Source of the DNA: Rusavskia elegans
Taxonomy: Eukaryota > Ascomycota > Lecanoromycetes > Teloschistales > Teloschistaceae
Direction: 5' to 3'
Assembly (NCBI GenBank): GCA_011316305.1
Contig: SAUG01000181.1
Coordinates: 1-64,000, forward strand
Length of the DNA: 64,000 bases
In this document: piece by piece, positions 33,952 to 46,223 of the stretch
Layout of the letters: each line of letters opens with the position of its first letter
Position numbering within the stretch: position 1 is the stretch's first letter
Program-made: the position numbers and the translations under genes
Notes under the pieces: model-generated
Told to the model about the DNA's origin: nothing
Seen by the model: only the letters and a program-made list of their open reading frames with translations
Databases searched by the model: none

Positions 33952-36900
33952 GGACCGTAATCGGAAGACACCATACTATTACTAAAAAACACCATGGAGA
34001 ACACTAAAAAATACCACTATTATCACTAAATAATACTATTGCCTAATATAGTATAGATTACCAGTATTAACTAATTAGAAGATACTAATCTATAGGGCAA
34101 GCCTTTAGCGTATATAATATTTAGTACTGTATACGTTTTTAGTAGTTAAGGTTTAGTTTAGTTAGTATAATAAGGGTTCCTTTCCTTTAATATCGTTCTC
34201 TACTATCTCTATCGGCCTAAATCCTCTCTATCGGCCTGAATTATTAACTAAGAAATACTATAATCTTAGTATTACTCTTTTAGATATAGAGTACCCGAGT
34301 CTACTACTTATAATATATTACTATCTAGGGCTAACCCTTAGCGTTAGCAGATCCTATTACCCCGCGCTAAAGATAATAAATAATTATTCTAAATTCTTTC
34401 TTCTTTAATATTATTCTCTACTACCTCTACCGCTATTATAGCTTTCTAAATATAGCTCTTACTTCCTCCTACCGATATAAAGTATAATATACTCGACGAC
34501 CTCGTTACCGCCGTTAATACCTTCGCTAAAGGACAAGGCTACGTAGTATAAAAGATAAATACGAAGAAGGATCCTGCAAGTAAACGAGAAATTATTAAGG
34601 CCTACCTCGTCTATACTAAGTTAGGTATAACTAAAAGGCGTAGTAAAAACCGTAATATAGCTAGTAACCGATATAATTACTACTAGAAAGCCGCGGCAGT
34701 CGATAAGAAAATCTACGATATATAGAAATTATATTTTATTAAAGGTTCTTATTCCGGGTATAAACTAGCAGATTCTAAAGGCTTTACTATTTATCGCCGC
34801 GCTAATATAATTCCGGAGCTTATAGAAATTATATATTAACGGATATAGTAAACTAATACGCCTAGCTAGATCCTCGATTCCTTTCGCGATAAGGTAGAGA
34901 AAAAGAACTAACGCCTTCTCGTTAAAGCTTAGGATATCTATAACGCTAAATATACTATTAAACGGAGAGCTCTTCGCGGACTTATATCTATATAAGCTCT
35001 ACTAAAGATACTCTTTAGAAAGAAGAATATAAAGAAGTAGATCTTCGAAACTCGTAAAAATCGCTATAGCTAACTAATATATCTCTTCTTCGCTAACCGA
35101 AGGATATTTAAGCTAATAAAGTAGAACTATAAGGTCCTTGTCGTTAACTATATATATAAGACTAATAAATTTAAGCTGCTTCTCTACGCCGTTCTCGGGT
35201 ATATACCGATAAAAACAACGTTTATCGTTGCCTATATATTTATTCTCTACGAGAAAGAAAGGGACTACTTTTAGTTACTATTATAGGTCAAGCTTCTTTA
35301 TAATTAACTGTGAATTCTAGACCCTGGTCTTTTTATTACTAATACGGAGCAAGCTTTCGCTAATATAATCCTTATTATCTTCCCCGAAGCTAATTATATT
35401 CTGTATCTCTATTATATCGATAATAATATAAAGACTCAGGTATACCGATCCCTCTGTTTCTAAATAGAGATTAACGAATTTATAACTATATAGAAGGCAG
35501 TATATAACGCCTTAACGGAAGTAAAGGCCTATAAGAACTAGGAAGCGCTGGAGACTAAATACGAGCGAATAGATCCCGAGCTCGTTAACTACTGCTTTAC
35601 TACGTGGCTGGATAAAAGGGCGGAGAAGTTCTACCGCTGCTATACTAACGAGCTCTTAAACTTCGGTATTATCGTTTCTAGCAGCGTCGAAGGGGTTTAT
35701 ATAAGATTAAAAGATCGGCTGCTATTATCTATAGAAGATCTAGGAGAAGTAATTAAGTAAAGTAATAGCCTTATTAGATATTAGGTCTTAGAGTATAAGT
35801 TCGCTATCGCTAAATTTAAAGAATATATCCTATTTAATTATCAGATTCGCCTTTTCCGAAAACTTAACCTTAAAGTTATACGGGTAGCGCGCGATAAGAT
35901 CCTTAAATAATACTAGATAGTTAAAGATCTCCCCGAAAGCCAGAATTTCGGAAAATATAGCGGCTAGTTTTACCGCTCGATAGGCCTCCCCTATAAATAC
36001 GAGATTTAGAAGCTTCTTTTCTAGAGTAATAGCGCCGGTATTTTCGAGGAAAGTAATTATTATAGGTACTGGTACTACTAGCGCGATCTACGTTATAGCT
36101 TATAATCTTAAATTCAACTAATAAGCGACGTTCAGTACTATACGATTAATATTACCGATAAAAAAGGAATAAGGGCGAGCTAGGGTCTTTTTAGAAAAAC
36201 TAGTATTATTAACGTTAATCTATTAATATATAATATCCCCCTTCCTTCTAGCGCCGAGATCGCAGCTACTTTTACCTAAAAAGACGAAGATACAGCTGGA
36301 AATATATCTGCAGATAACGATAACGATAACGATAATAATAAAGAAACCTATAAAGTCGATATAGAGGCTTTTAAGGAACAGTAGGAAGGATTTAGCGAGG
36401 CCTTTTATTTAACTATCGACGATTTCCTTAGTAATAACTTCTCCGATAAAGCTACTATTTTAGAACTCCTCTATATTAGTAATCCTCTATATATCCAGAG
36501 TAAAGGTAGGTTAAAAGGATTTACTAAAGCGAGTATAGCTACTCGTAAATAATAGATATTCGAGAACTCTTCTCGTAGACTCCTATCTTTATTCGAGCTC
36601 GCAGAAGCTAGGGTTCGCGATACGGAAGAGTAACGTATTAGATAACAGCGTCTCTATCGCAGGACTAAATTAGCTGAGCGCGCTTATATAGCAACTAGGA
36701 AAAGAAGTCGGGAAGGAGCTGTACGAGGAGAAGGAGCTGTAATACGAGGTATAATACGAGGTATAATACGAGGAGCCGTACGAGCTATACGAAGTCGAGG
36801 AAGAAGAAACCCCGAACTTTCTTAGAGTTCTCCAGGCCCTTCTGCTAGCGACGATAAGCAGCTATTACGCCTAATATAAGGCCGAAGAAGTCGCGGAGGT

Positions 36901-37435
36901 CGAGGAGGTCGAGGAGGTCGTACAGGAAGATTACAAGATAGAGTTAAAAGAGTTAGTAAACGATCTCGACGCCTCGACGTTATTATAAACGATAATAGCG
37001 AATATAAGGAGGCGCGACGCCTTTTTATAAATAATAATAAGGCAGGCGATTAGGAGGTTATAGGGCGAGGCTAGCGAGCGAAAAAGAAGTCGGCGAAGCA
37101 GTTATAGATAGAGATAGAAAGGTATTAAGCGATAACGTAATATATAATTAAGAGCTTCTAAATATATAGATTTAAACGTTCTATAATAATTAAATAAGAT
37201 AGCTAATTAGCTTTCGCGTAGTAAAAATAAATATATATAGGTAAAAATCAGAGCTAAAATCGCTATATTCGATAAAAATAACGAGATAGGAGGGGGTAGC
37301 GGAATAGTAACTTAGTATTTTAATTAGTTAAATTACGTTTAATAAGTATGGTATTTTATAGTAATCTCTATAATATTATTTAGCATTTCCAATGGTATTT
37401 TTTAGTGATAGTATAGTGCTTTCCGATTACGGTCC
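33952..37435 (+). mobile_element. Mutator-like element (MULE), RIP-degraded, 3.48 kb
   Basis: Terminal inverted repeats of at least about 45 bp: left GGACCGTAATCGGAAGACAC, right (reverse complement) GGACCGTAATCGGAAAGCAC, both continuing into ACTAAAAAAYACCAT. The 8-bp flanks ATATATTA (33944-33951 and 37436-37443) are identical. The plus frame at about 34500-36200 shows a degraded MULE transposase: PIKTTFIVAYIF, ITNTEQAFAN, FPEANYILYLYYID, and downstream VSSSVEGVYIRLKDRL. It is interrupted by many TAG/TAA codons at former Gln and Trp positions. A low-complexity Arg/Gly-rich tail follows at about 36700-36950. It is inactive. Confidence 0.8.
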
Positions 37436-37443
37436 ATATATTA

Positions 37444-38900
37444 TATCGAAATAAACCAATATAATATAATATAATATATTCACGATTCAATATTCGAATT
37501 TTTAAATATAGTTTATACGATTTAATAATTAAAATAATAGTTGATTAGATTGTTTAATTAATCTAAAACTTTTTATTTATATCGAAAATCTATTTAAAAT
37601 TCTCGAAAATTAACTTTGTTCTAAAATTGAAAAACTTTTGTTCTATTTGATTTTTAAATCAAAATATAGATTGACCGATATAATTCGAAACAATCTATTA
37701 TATTTAGTTAATTTATTTTGATTTTGATATCCGGTAAATCAATAGTTCGGTAAATAAATCAAACGTTAATATACCAGTATTGAATATACGGTAGCAGAAT
37801 TTATACCCTAGTTTTATTAATATAAATAACGGCTCTATAGAATTATAAATTAAATTTACTTAGTAATATAACGTATCCTTCTACCGATAACTTAACGTCG
37901 AGTTTTTATAGATAAGTATACCTCGCAGCTATCGCTTCTTCTTTTTCTTTTACTAGTAATATAAGTTTAAAACCTCTTACGTACGTATATACTCCCGTAA
38001 CAGCTATAGTTGTAAGCTAAACCAGACGGTAGTATATCCGTAATAACTATATCTACCCGCGCGGACGTCGACTACTTTATAGTAGCTAGAGCAAGCTATT
38101 TCAACTTTAATATAAATAGCTTTCTTATCGCCTTTAAAACGCGCTATTCGACTTCCCTACGTCCTTTTAATCTAATCGACCGGGTAAAGCTTCTAGCCGT
38201 AGTAGCCAACGTATTAGCTAGCGATCGTCTTATAGCTAGCGATCTTCTTAAAGCTACGCGGGCTAAAGAGTACTTTAATAGCTTAACGGAATATTTAGGT
38301 ATAGATTATATAATAAATATAGCCGAGGCGAAGACTATAGATAGATACTTTATAGTATAGCAGATAGATATAACGGAAATATTAAAAGCTGATAATTATA
38401 TATAACGTCGAGGAAGGAATAGTAAAAGATTCGTAATCGCGAATAAAGAAGAAAATAGTTAAATAGACGTAATTGACTGCGCTGCAAATCTTGCCTAACG
38501 AATTTTGGCCATAAAAATTTCTTTATACGTAAAATACAACAATCGTTGCCGTATATAACGTTAATAAAACATGTATATATATGTAAAAATTCAATATAAC
38601 TTCAGATAGAAGCTTTTCAAGAAGGTATCTATTATATAATTCAGTTATATAAAGAATTTATATCAATCAACACTATTTTTAGAAAAATTCTAGAAGTTTT
38701 AAAGTTTCGATCCGTTATTTTCGAATTTAATTTTTTGTTTTGAAAATTTTTAAAATATTGGATTTTAGTTATTGAATAACGTAATTATTACTATTATTAT
38801 ATTTCTATCAATATATAATAATAGATGTTATTTTATAAATTGTTTTATATTCAATTGACCGTCGATTTCGTAAATCATCTAGTATTAATACGCTCGAATT
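37444..38900. other. AT-rich repeat DNA, unassigned
   Basis: RIP-type sequence with a less degraded patch at about 38000-38360 (C-rich, stop-interrupted) that looks like a transposase fragment of unknown type. Confidence 0.3.
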
Positions 38901-38934
38901 AATTTTATACATCTCGGAACCATCAGCGAATTCT

Positions 38935-39290
38935 AAAATGAATTTTCAAATTAGACCGGCTGACAGCTATTTTAATCCAAATAATCCAAAAATTCAAATA
39001 ATCTAAAAATCCAAAAAATAGATTTTCGATAGATTAGAGTTTAAATAGTATCTATAGTACGAATATCTACTTAATAATCAGTCTAAAATAGGATCTATAT
39101 ATAAGCTAAAAATAAACCTATATAATCTAACTCGAAAATAAGGTTTAGCAGCCGCTGCTAAAAGCAGGAATAACGGAAGTCGAATATCTATTTAATAAAC
39201 CACGCTAGACCTAATCTAGTTAGTAACTAGTAAAGAAATCTAATATTTACGATCTAGACGAAGCTAGCCTAGCGGTATATATAGGCGTAT
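38935..39290 (+). repeat. Direct repeat, copy 1
   Basis: The stretch from TTCAAATTAGACCGGCTGAC through GTATCTATAGTACGAA to CTAGCCTAGCG has a diverged direct copy at about 42870-43200. Both copies are followed by GCCGTYTTAGCC-type sequence. Type of element unknown; long LTRs of a non-autonomous element are one possibility. Confidence 0.5.
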
Positions 39291-39354
39291 ATAGGCCTAC
39301 TAACTAATAAAGATTTAAACGAATTTAAAATCGAATCTCTAAATCTTTTTAGCC

Positions 39355-39545
39355 GGTTTTAGCCGTCTTAGCTGCTTAGCCGTCTTAGCCGTTTTAGCCG
39401 CGCAGCTACGCAGCTTCGAGTATACCCGAAACCGGCTAACAAGCCGTTTATAAGCCGCTCTTAGCCGTACCGGCTGAGAACCGGCTAAGACGGCTGAGAC
39501 GGCTGAAACCGGCTTCAAGCCGGTTTTAGGAAATGCTGATAACGG
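39355..39545. repeat. Tandem/inverted GCCGTCTTAGCC repeat block
   Basis: Repeated units of about 10-12 bp (TTAGCCGTCTTAGCCG and its complement CGGCTAAGACGGCTGAGACG) form a near palindrome. A partial copy occurs at 46075-46175, where it is not RIP-mutated (shared GCAGCTTCGAGTATACCCGA). Confidence 0.6.
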
Positions 39546-39669
39546 ATTGTCGTTCGGATCGGATTAAAGATTTTTTGAAAAATCCTACTCGTATTTTATA
39601 TAAATTATTTCTTTTCTGTTAGATCTAGCGTTTAGAAACTAAATAATTAACGTTTTAATCAGTGTATTT

Positions 39670-40079
39670 TGTAACGTTTTTGTATATCAAAAGGCGTTAT
39701 ACTCGAGTCTAGCTATAGCCGTGGACGTAGTATAAACTACTAAATAGTAAAAGAATCCTAGTATAGATTATTATTACTAATCCCGTATAGCCGTAAAGGT
39801 AAAGTTATAATATTATAAAGTATCTTCGTTACGGAGGTAATAAAAAAAAACTAATAAATAGTATTTAATAATAATATTAATAACTAATAAAAAAAGCTAT
39901 CTAATAGGAATAAAGAACGATATATATAGTAAAAAAAGCCGATAGAGCTAATAGATAGCCGTCCGCTAAAAAATTCTATTATAAAGATCGGCTATAGCGG
40001 CTACAGACGGCTATAGATAATTAGCTTCGTTTAACTAGCCAATCTTCCAGCGTTTTTCTATAGAGTTATAGACGTAATA
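39670..40079 (-). repeat. Solo LTR (gypsy family), 410 bp
   Basis: From TGTAACG to CGTAATA, same family as the LTRs at 7331 and 10598. The 5-bp flanks are TATTT (39665-39669) and TATCT (40080-40084). No adjoining internal element sequence is seen. Confidence 0.65.
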
Positions 40080-40696
40080 TATCTTTTTAGATTTTTATAC
40101 GTAGTTAATAATATTAAATATTACTTTATTTAGTAAAAATCAAAATCGTTAAAATTTTCTTTATTTTCCCGTCTGGAATATCCGTTGAAAGATATAGAGT
40201 TAGATATAGAATATAAAGATTCGTATTTTACTTTAATTAATTGAAAATAGAAAGTTGTATAAAATTAATTCAATATAATTTTAGAAAATATTTGCAGTAT
40301 AAATTTATAATAACCATTTAATATATTTTATAATAGAATTTTCGATTTTATTTATATTTTATTATCGCTGCCTTTATTTTTTTTTATTTATATTTACTAT
40401 CGATTCCAACGTACGAATTTTCTATTAAAGTTTAAACGATAAATTTAACTATATTTAATTCGATCGAGTATTTTATTTATAGATATATTATTTTAGTTTG
40501 ACGAATTATAATTCAAAACTGATAAATTAGTATTATTTAATAATAGTAACCGAGTTCTCGCTATTCCGTCTACTCTAATAGATTTTAAATTTCGAAATTC
40601 GATAACTTTAATTACGATATTAAAGTTCTATAATTTTAATTTATCGAAAACAAATAATTAAAGCGTTTATATTAAAAATTCAATAAAAGCTTTCAG

Positions 40697-41779
40697 TAGA
40701 CTGGCTGTCAGATCGGATTTCGAATTCGGATTAGCTAATTCGACCCGATCCGAATCGATTTCGACTTTTCTAGGTACTAAACCGAATCGGGTCGAGTTTT
40801 TTTAGACTGGCCGGTTCGGGTTAGATTTCCGTCGAACCGTCGGATATTCGATCCGATTTTAATAATCCGATCCGGACTCGACCCGGGTTTTAGTAGGTCG
40901 AATTCGGAACGGATTATTTAATAATTCGACCCGGATCTAATCCGATTATATTATAAATTTAATATATTAGTTTTTTTCTAATTAAATAAAGATATTATAT
41001 TTAGATAATATATTTAGTTTTAGTATAGATTTTCTTGCTAGCGCAGTCAATTAATTAGAACTTTTTTAGTAAATTTATATAAAAGTTCTACTAGTTTTAA
41101 ATCTTTATACTAGAATTTAGCGCTAAAATCTAGTTTTAACGGATCGGATCGAATTATAATTTAGAATCTAAAATCCGGTCGGGTTAGATTATATTCTAGT
41201 TTAACCCGATTCGAATCGGGTCGGATTAACTAGTCCGGGTTCGAAATCCGACTCGACGATCAGTCTGGATTTTTTTAAAGTTTAATCCGATTCGGATTCG
41301 GATTAAATTCGTATTTTCGGATTCGATCTATTAAAACCGCTAAATTCTAATATAAAAAAGTATAATTCGAGTATGAAAGCTATATTTATCTATTTAAAAA
41401 ATTTCTAGTTAATTAATTATATTAGCTAGAAAACTTCTAGTAAAACTAAATATATTACTTGAATATATTACGTAAATACGTTCTCTGGATATATTATCTA
41501 AATATACTATCTAAATACATTTTCGAATTATACTACTTTATTAATAATTAAATAATTTAGTAAATTAATTATCTATTTTTTATATTCTATTATATTTAAA
41601 AGGTTTAATAGATCGGATCGGATTTCTATCGTTATTTATTTTATATTCCGATCTAATTTTTAATTCTAATATTAGAAATCGACTCGATCTATTTAATAGG
41701 TCGAGTCGAATCGATTTACTAAAACTCGAATCGGATTCCCGAGGTACCGATAGGAGTTCGATTTAAAATAGCCAGTTTA
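40697..41779. mobile_element. TAGACTGG-family element with a nested second copy
   Basis: The outer element runs from TAGACTGGCTGTCAGATCGG to ATAGCCAGTTTA. Its 8-bp flanks are GCTTTCAG (40689-40696) and GCTTTTAA (41780-41787), differing by C/T and G/A only. It contains another family member at 40803-41267. Confidence 0.6.
40803..41267. mobile_element. Nested TAGACTGG-family element, 465 bp
   Basis: Runs from TAGACTGGCCGGTTCGGG to CGACGATCAGTCTG within the outer copy. The flanks AGTTTTTT and GATTTTTT are compatible with an original GGTTTTTT duplication after G-to-A changes. It shows that the family inserts into itself. Confidence 0.55.
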
Positions 41780-42171
41780 GCTTTTAATTTATTTGAATTC
41801 GAACGAGTAGATAAACTAGAAGTTTAATAAATAGACATTTAAATTATCTAGATTCGGATACGATCGTAGTCGAAAACGAAAAAATATAAATAAAAAATAA
41901 TATTATCATCTAGTAGATAGTTCTAGACATTAAATTAGTTGTTTATTATTGTATCTATTTCGAATTCATTTAAAGAAACTTTGAAAAGAAAATTATGATT
42001 AAATAGAAGATATAATAGAATAATAACGATCAACGCTGAAAATTATATTTAATTGTTTCTTTTAATTATAAAAAGTTTTTTTATATAAATAAGACTTGTA
42101 ATTATTTATTATAAATTAAATAACAGAACGTATATATATAATATATCAAATATAATTTCGAATAGAAATAC

Positions 42172-42607
42172 CAGACTGGCCGTTTCGAGTCGAATTTTTA
42201 TCGAACTGTCGGGTATGCGATTCGATTTTAGTAATTCAACCCGGATTCGACCTAAGTTTTAGCGGGTTAAATCCGGATCGGGTTAAATCCGGATCGGATT
42301 ATTTAGTAACTCGATTCGAATCCGACCCGATTAAATTATATATTTAATATTTTATTTATTATAATATTTCAATAAAGGTAATATTTTCCAATAATATATT
42401 CCATCGAATTAAAATGTTTCTAGCAGGTATATTTAATTAATTAGAGTTTTTTAAATAAGTATATATAAAAGTTATACTAGCTTTATATTTTTATACTAGA
42501 GTTCAGCGGTTTTAGCGGGTCGGATCGGATTAGAATCTAGAATCCGAAACTCGGTCGGGTCGGATTAGCTAACTCGGATTAAAAATCCGATCCGACGGCC
42601 AGTCTAA
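42172..42607. mobile_element. TAGACTGG-family element, about 436 bp
   Basis: Starts CAGACTGGCCGTTTCGAGTC and ends CGACGGCCAGTCTA. The flanks AGAAATAC and AAAAATAC match at 7 of 8 positions if the right end is placed one base further. Confidence 0.55.
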
Positions 42608-42869
42608 AAAAATACTATAAAAAAAATAAATAATTATAGTTTATAAAATAGTATTTTTAATATATTTATTTACTTGCTTACTAGTTTTTTTCTAAGCGAC
42701 AAATCGCGAATAATATCAACGAATATTTATTAATACGATACGGATATTATTAATCGAATTCTATATCAACGACGAATTAGATATTTTTTTCTAATAGCAA
42801 ATTTTATATAATTTATTTAATTCAACGAAAATTTTATTATACGAAAGTTTAATTATATTGACGGATTTT

Positions 42870-43200
42870 GAAATGGATTTTTTAAATTAAACCGACTTAC
42901 AAACTATTTCAAATAATCTAAATAATCAAATAAATTTTCGATAGAATTAAAGTTTGAATAGTATCTATAGTACGAAAATTTAATAAACAAATAAACTAAT
43001 CTAAAATCTATATATAAATTAAAAATAAATCTTTATAAATATATTTGAAAGTAATGTTTAAAAGCGACCGTTAAAAGCGAAAATAACGAAAGTCGATTAT
43101 TTATTTAATTATTTACGTTAAATTTCATCTAGTTAGATTCTAGTAAAAGAATTCAATATTTTCGATCGATACGAAACTAGCCTAGCGTTATATAAAAGTA
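42870..43200 (+). repeat. Direct repeat, copy 2
   Basis: Diverged copy of 38935-39290; shares TAGTATCTATAGTACGAA and GAAACTAGCCTAGCG-type landmarks and is more strongly RIP-mutated. Confidence 0.5.
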
Positions 43201-43360
43201 TACCAGAATTTCATGTAATTGAATATAAAAGATTATATAATAAAAAAATCTTTTTTCTCGCAGTTGTTTTAATCGTTTCAGCCGTTTCGTCGTTTTAGCC
43301 GTCGCAGCCACGCAGTCAGCGTAGGCAATCGCATCATCTATATTATATAAAAGCTAATAC

Positions 43361-43990
43361 TAGACTGGCTACTTCGGGTCGAATTTCTATCGAATTCTAT
43401 AACTCGATCCGATTTTTCGGCGAGTCGAACCGGTTCGACCCGCTAAGCGATCGGGTCCGGATCGAACTCGAAAACTCGATAGAAATCTATAAAACCTTTA
43501 TTAATAATTAAATATAATATATATTATATTACTAATTATTATATATAGAAAATATATTCCGATATCATTATTAGTTTTACTAGAATCTTTCTAGCTAGCG
43601 TATTTAATTAATTAAAGTTTTTTTAAATAATTCGTATAATTTTTACATTAGAATTATACGAGTGAAATAGATTTAGTAAATTAATCAGATCGAATTAGAT
43701 TATTTAGTCCGATTCGAAATTCGATTTAGATCGAACTATAGAATTTTCTAATCCGATTCGGGTCGGGTCGGATTTTAAATCCGGACTAATTAACTCGATC
43801 CGATTCGAATCGGATTAGATTAAAATATAATTTGATCCGATCGGATTTTAGATTCCAAATTATAATCCGATCCGATCTATTAAAATAAAATTTTAGCGCT
43901 AGATTCTAGTATAAAAATATAAAATAAAAATAATATTTATATAAATTTACTAAAAAATTTCTAATTAATTAACTATATTTACTAGAAAAT
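43361..43990. mobile_element. TAGACTGG-family element, one end recognised
   Basis: A clear left end, TAGACTGGCTACTTCGGGTC, is followed by family-type interior. The opposite terminus is not identifiable before the next element at 43997. Confidence 0.4.
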
Positions 43991-44174
43991 CCGTAATAGA
44001 CTAGCCGTTGAATTGGATTTCGAATCCGGATTCGTATTCTAGATTCGAACCGAATCGGTTTCGACTTTTCTAGAGATTAAACTAAGTCGGTTCCGATTTT
44101 TCTAGATATTAAATCGATTCGGTTCTGGATTAAATCCGAATTTCCGGATTCGAACTGCTAAAACCGCTAAAACC

Positions 44175-44619
44175 TAGACTGGCCGTCGAATCGGGTTTCG
44201 AACCCGGATTAACTAATCCGATCCGACCCGAATCGGATTAGATAAAAACGTAATCCGATCCGACCGGATTTTAAACCCGGGTTAACTAATCGGATCCGAT
44301 CTATTAAAATAAGATTTTAGTACTAAGCTCTAGTATAAAAGTATAACTCTAGTATAAAAATTATACCGGTTTATTTAAAAATATTCTAATCAATTAACTA
44401 CGCTAGCTAGAAAGGTTCTAGTAAATATAAATAGTTTAAATTAATATATAATCTATAATGAAAACTTAATATACTAATATATATAAGATAATACTAAATA
44501 TAGAAAGTTTAGCGGGTATTCGGATTCGACCGCTTAGCGGATCGAATCGGTTCGACTCGCTAAAAAATCGGGTCGGATTATAAAATTCGACGAAAACCCG
44601 ATTCGAAGTGGTCAGTCTA
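44175..44619. mobile_element. Nested TAGACTGG-family element, 445 bp
   Basis: From TAGACTGGCCGTCGAATCGG to GAAGTGGTCAGTCTA. The 8-bp flanks are CTAAAACC (44167-44174) and CTAAAATC (44620-44627), one C/T difference. The subterminal GGTTTCGAACCCGG palindrome is intact. Confidence 0.7.
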
Positions 44620-44892
44620 CTAAAATCTAATATAAAAATATAATTCTAATATAAAAATATACTTCTAATATAAAAATAGTATCTATCTATTTAAAATTAA
44701 TTTAATTAAAGAAAATATATTATCTATAAAGAATATTTATAAATAGAATTATATTGCTAGATATCTTTTATATTTATTCTAGTACTTTACTATATATATA
44801 AAGTTTAATAGATCGAATCGAATTTCTATTAGTTTCTATTTTATAATTCGATTTAACTTTCGGTTTTAATTTTAGAAATCGACCTATATTAT

Positions 44893-45240
44893 TATAACGC
44901 TTCTATATATCAGAAGGCGTTACGTTCGGATCTAGCTACAGCCGTAGACGTAGTACGAGCTACTAAATAGTAAAGAAATCCAAACGTAGGGTATTAAAAC
45001 TAATCCCGGAAAGCCGTAAAGGTACGGTTATAATATTATAAAGTATTTTTATTACGGAAATAATTAAAAAGAAAATAATTAGAATATTTAATAATTATAT
45101 TAATAACTAATAAAAAAAACTATCTAGTAGAAATAAAAAGCGATATATATAATAAAAGTAGCCGATAGTACCGATAGATAATTAGTTTCGTTTGGCTAGC
45201 CAATTTTCCAGAGTACCTCTGTGGAATTATAGACGTAACA
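44893..45240 (-). repeat. Solo LTR (gypsy family), shortened to 348 bp
   Basis: From TATAACG to CGTAACA with 5-bp flanks ATTAT and ACTAT. It lacks about 60 bp present in full LTRs (the CTATAGCCG-rich part near the right end). Confidence 0.6.
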
Positions 45241-45340
45241 ACTATTTAGCGGATCGGATTAAATCGACTCGCTAAAATTTAAATCGAATTCCCGAAATAT
45301 TAAAGAAAACCCGTACCGAAATAGCTAGTCCAGTACGTAG

Positions 45341-46214
45341 TAAAATTAAATATATTATCTAGATATATTATCTTTATTTAATCATTAAATAAATAATATT
45401 TTAAATATATAATATAATCGGATCGGATTTGTATTAAATTATTAAATAATCCGACCCGAATTCGATTCGCTAAAACCCGGGTCGGGTCCGGATTAAATTA
45501 TTAAAATCGGATCGAATATCCGATAGTTCGATAAAAATCTAATCCGAACCGGCCAATTTAGTCTAGCTAGTATAAATACGATACGATTTATCTAATTAAA
45601 TATACGAAATAATTTTCAAACTATTTTAATTAAATATAAACGATAGGAAAATATATAAAATATTAAATTTTAGCATTAAACGTTTCGATTTATTCGTATC
45701 TATAAAAGTTCTACTAGAACGCGACGAAGCTATTTTAATATCAAAAGAAATATAACGTGGAATTAAAATTAAACGCCGTTAAAGAAATAATAATTACTAG
45801 TTCTATACGGAAACTTATATCAAAAGTTTAAAATATAAATTAAAAATACGATAGAAATCTACGGTCGTTCGGACTATCGATAACGTACTTTTGAAAGTAT
45901 TAACGTAGATTTTAAACTTTCGATATTATCTTCCGTAAGCTGGCCGTATGCTAGCCAGTATAAGGCTCGGTGCGGAACGGTGCTAGCTTTCTGATTGGTC
46001 GGTGCGGAGCGGTGCGAGCTAGTGCGGTGCGGAATGATGGCTAGCTTTGAGCGGTGCGATTGCCCACGCTGAATTGTCGCAGCCACGCAGCTTCGAGTAT
46101 ACCCGAAACCGGCTGAGAACCTGTTGAGACAGCTGAGACGGCTGAGACCGGCTTCAATCCACTTTTGGGAAATGCTGATGCACGATGCATGAATTGGCCT
46201 GCAACTAGGGCGCT
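45341..46214. other. Left border of island 2 with G-rich repeats
   Basis: RIP-type AT-rich DNA to about 45930. Then 45960-46065 holds degenerate repeats of GGTGCGGAGCGGTGC. A non-RIP copy of the GCAGCTTCGAGTATACCCGA repeat follows (46075-46175). No gene recognised. Confidence 0.5.
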
Positions 46215-46223
46215 CAGCTCCAA

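Larger units (their letters stand above)
43997..45332. mobile_element. TAGACTGG-family element holding a nested copy and a solo LTR
   Basis: The left end TAGACTAGCCGTTGAATTGG and the right end CCGTACCGAAATAGCTAGTCCA enclose a family member at 44175-44619 and a solo LTR at 44893-45240. Subtracting both leaves about 510 bp, the normal family size. The flanks are ATCCGTAA and GTACGTAG, so the duplication is poorly preserved. Confidence 0.55.

Noticed and set aside
38935..43200. CRISPR-like spaced repeats
   Set aside because: Repeats are dispersed transposon copies with target duplications and no regular spacing; the organism is a fungus.
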